Shown piece by piece: positions 5,588-5,612 of a DNA stretch of 5,612 nucleotides. The stretch's first letter is position 1. Every line of letters starts with the position of its first letter. The DNA lies in assembly GCA_003551865.1 (NCBI GenBank), contig PUNU01000023.1, forward strand, positions 1 to 5,612, in the 5' to 3' direction. Position numbers and translations under genes: made by a program. A model generated the notes under the pieces. It did no database searches and had not been told where the DNA came from. It saw only the letters and a program-made list of their open reading frames with translations. The stretch comes from Syntrophomonadaceae bacterium. GTDB lineage: Bacteria > Bacillota_D > Dethiobacteria > DTU022.

Positions 5588-5612
5588 CTATATCACGCTC
5601 ATTACCGGCTGA

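Noticed and set aside
5588..5612. C-terminal end of the gene upstream of recO (possibly era or a YqzL-like small gene)
   Set aside because: Only about eight codons are present and two frames are possible, so the gene cannot be identified from the sequence.

Overview
The window reads as chromosomal DNA from a low-to-mid GC Firmicute, most likely a clostridial/Peptococcaceae-type anaerobe. This taxonomic placement is an inference. It rests on an intact T-box leader in front of glyQ, the split alpha/beta glycyl-tRNA synthetase, strong purine-rich Shine-Dalgarno sites, two TTG starts, and a GGGGACGGTTC inverted repeat of a kind I associate with clostridial intergenic repeats.

All supported genes lie on the minus strand, so transcription runs from high to low coordinates: recO (5572-4838), a 60-residue membrane protein (4634-4452), a flavodoxin-like protein (4414-3947), then a gap with the glyQS promoter and T-box leader (about 3693-3427), glyQ (3381-2500) and glyS (2503-422). 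The remaining 421 bases hold no convincing gene. They contain two inverted repeats, one of them (4-79) resembling a REP/MITE-type element.

The central unit is well resolved. A near-consensus sigma-A-type promoter (TTGACA, 17 bp, TAATAT) starts a leader with a GGC (glycine) specifier, a stem III hairpin, the T-box sequence, and competing antiterminator and terminator structures. glyQ begins at a TTG and glyS begins inside the last codons of glyQ (4-base ATGA overlap), as expected for translational coupling of the two subunits. Uncharged tRNA-Gly should therefore raise production of both subunits of the enzyme that charges it.

The upstream genes make a looser group. recO (recombination mediator) is followed at about 200 bp by a small two-helix membrane protein of unknown function and then, 37 bp later, by a small flavodoxin. 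Between the flavodoxin stop and the glyQ promoter lies about 250 bp of non-coding DNA. Part of it (3805-3869) can fold into a stacked stem structure and looks like a fragment of a structured or repeated element. This stretch and the small membrane protein are the parts least explained by known biology. No clearly new multi-gene system is visible; most of the window is conserved housekeeping sequence.
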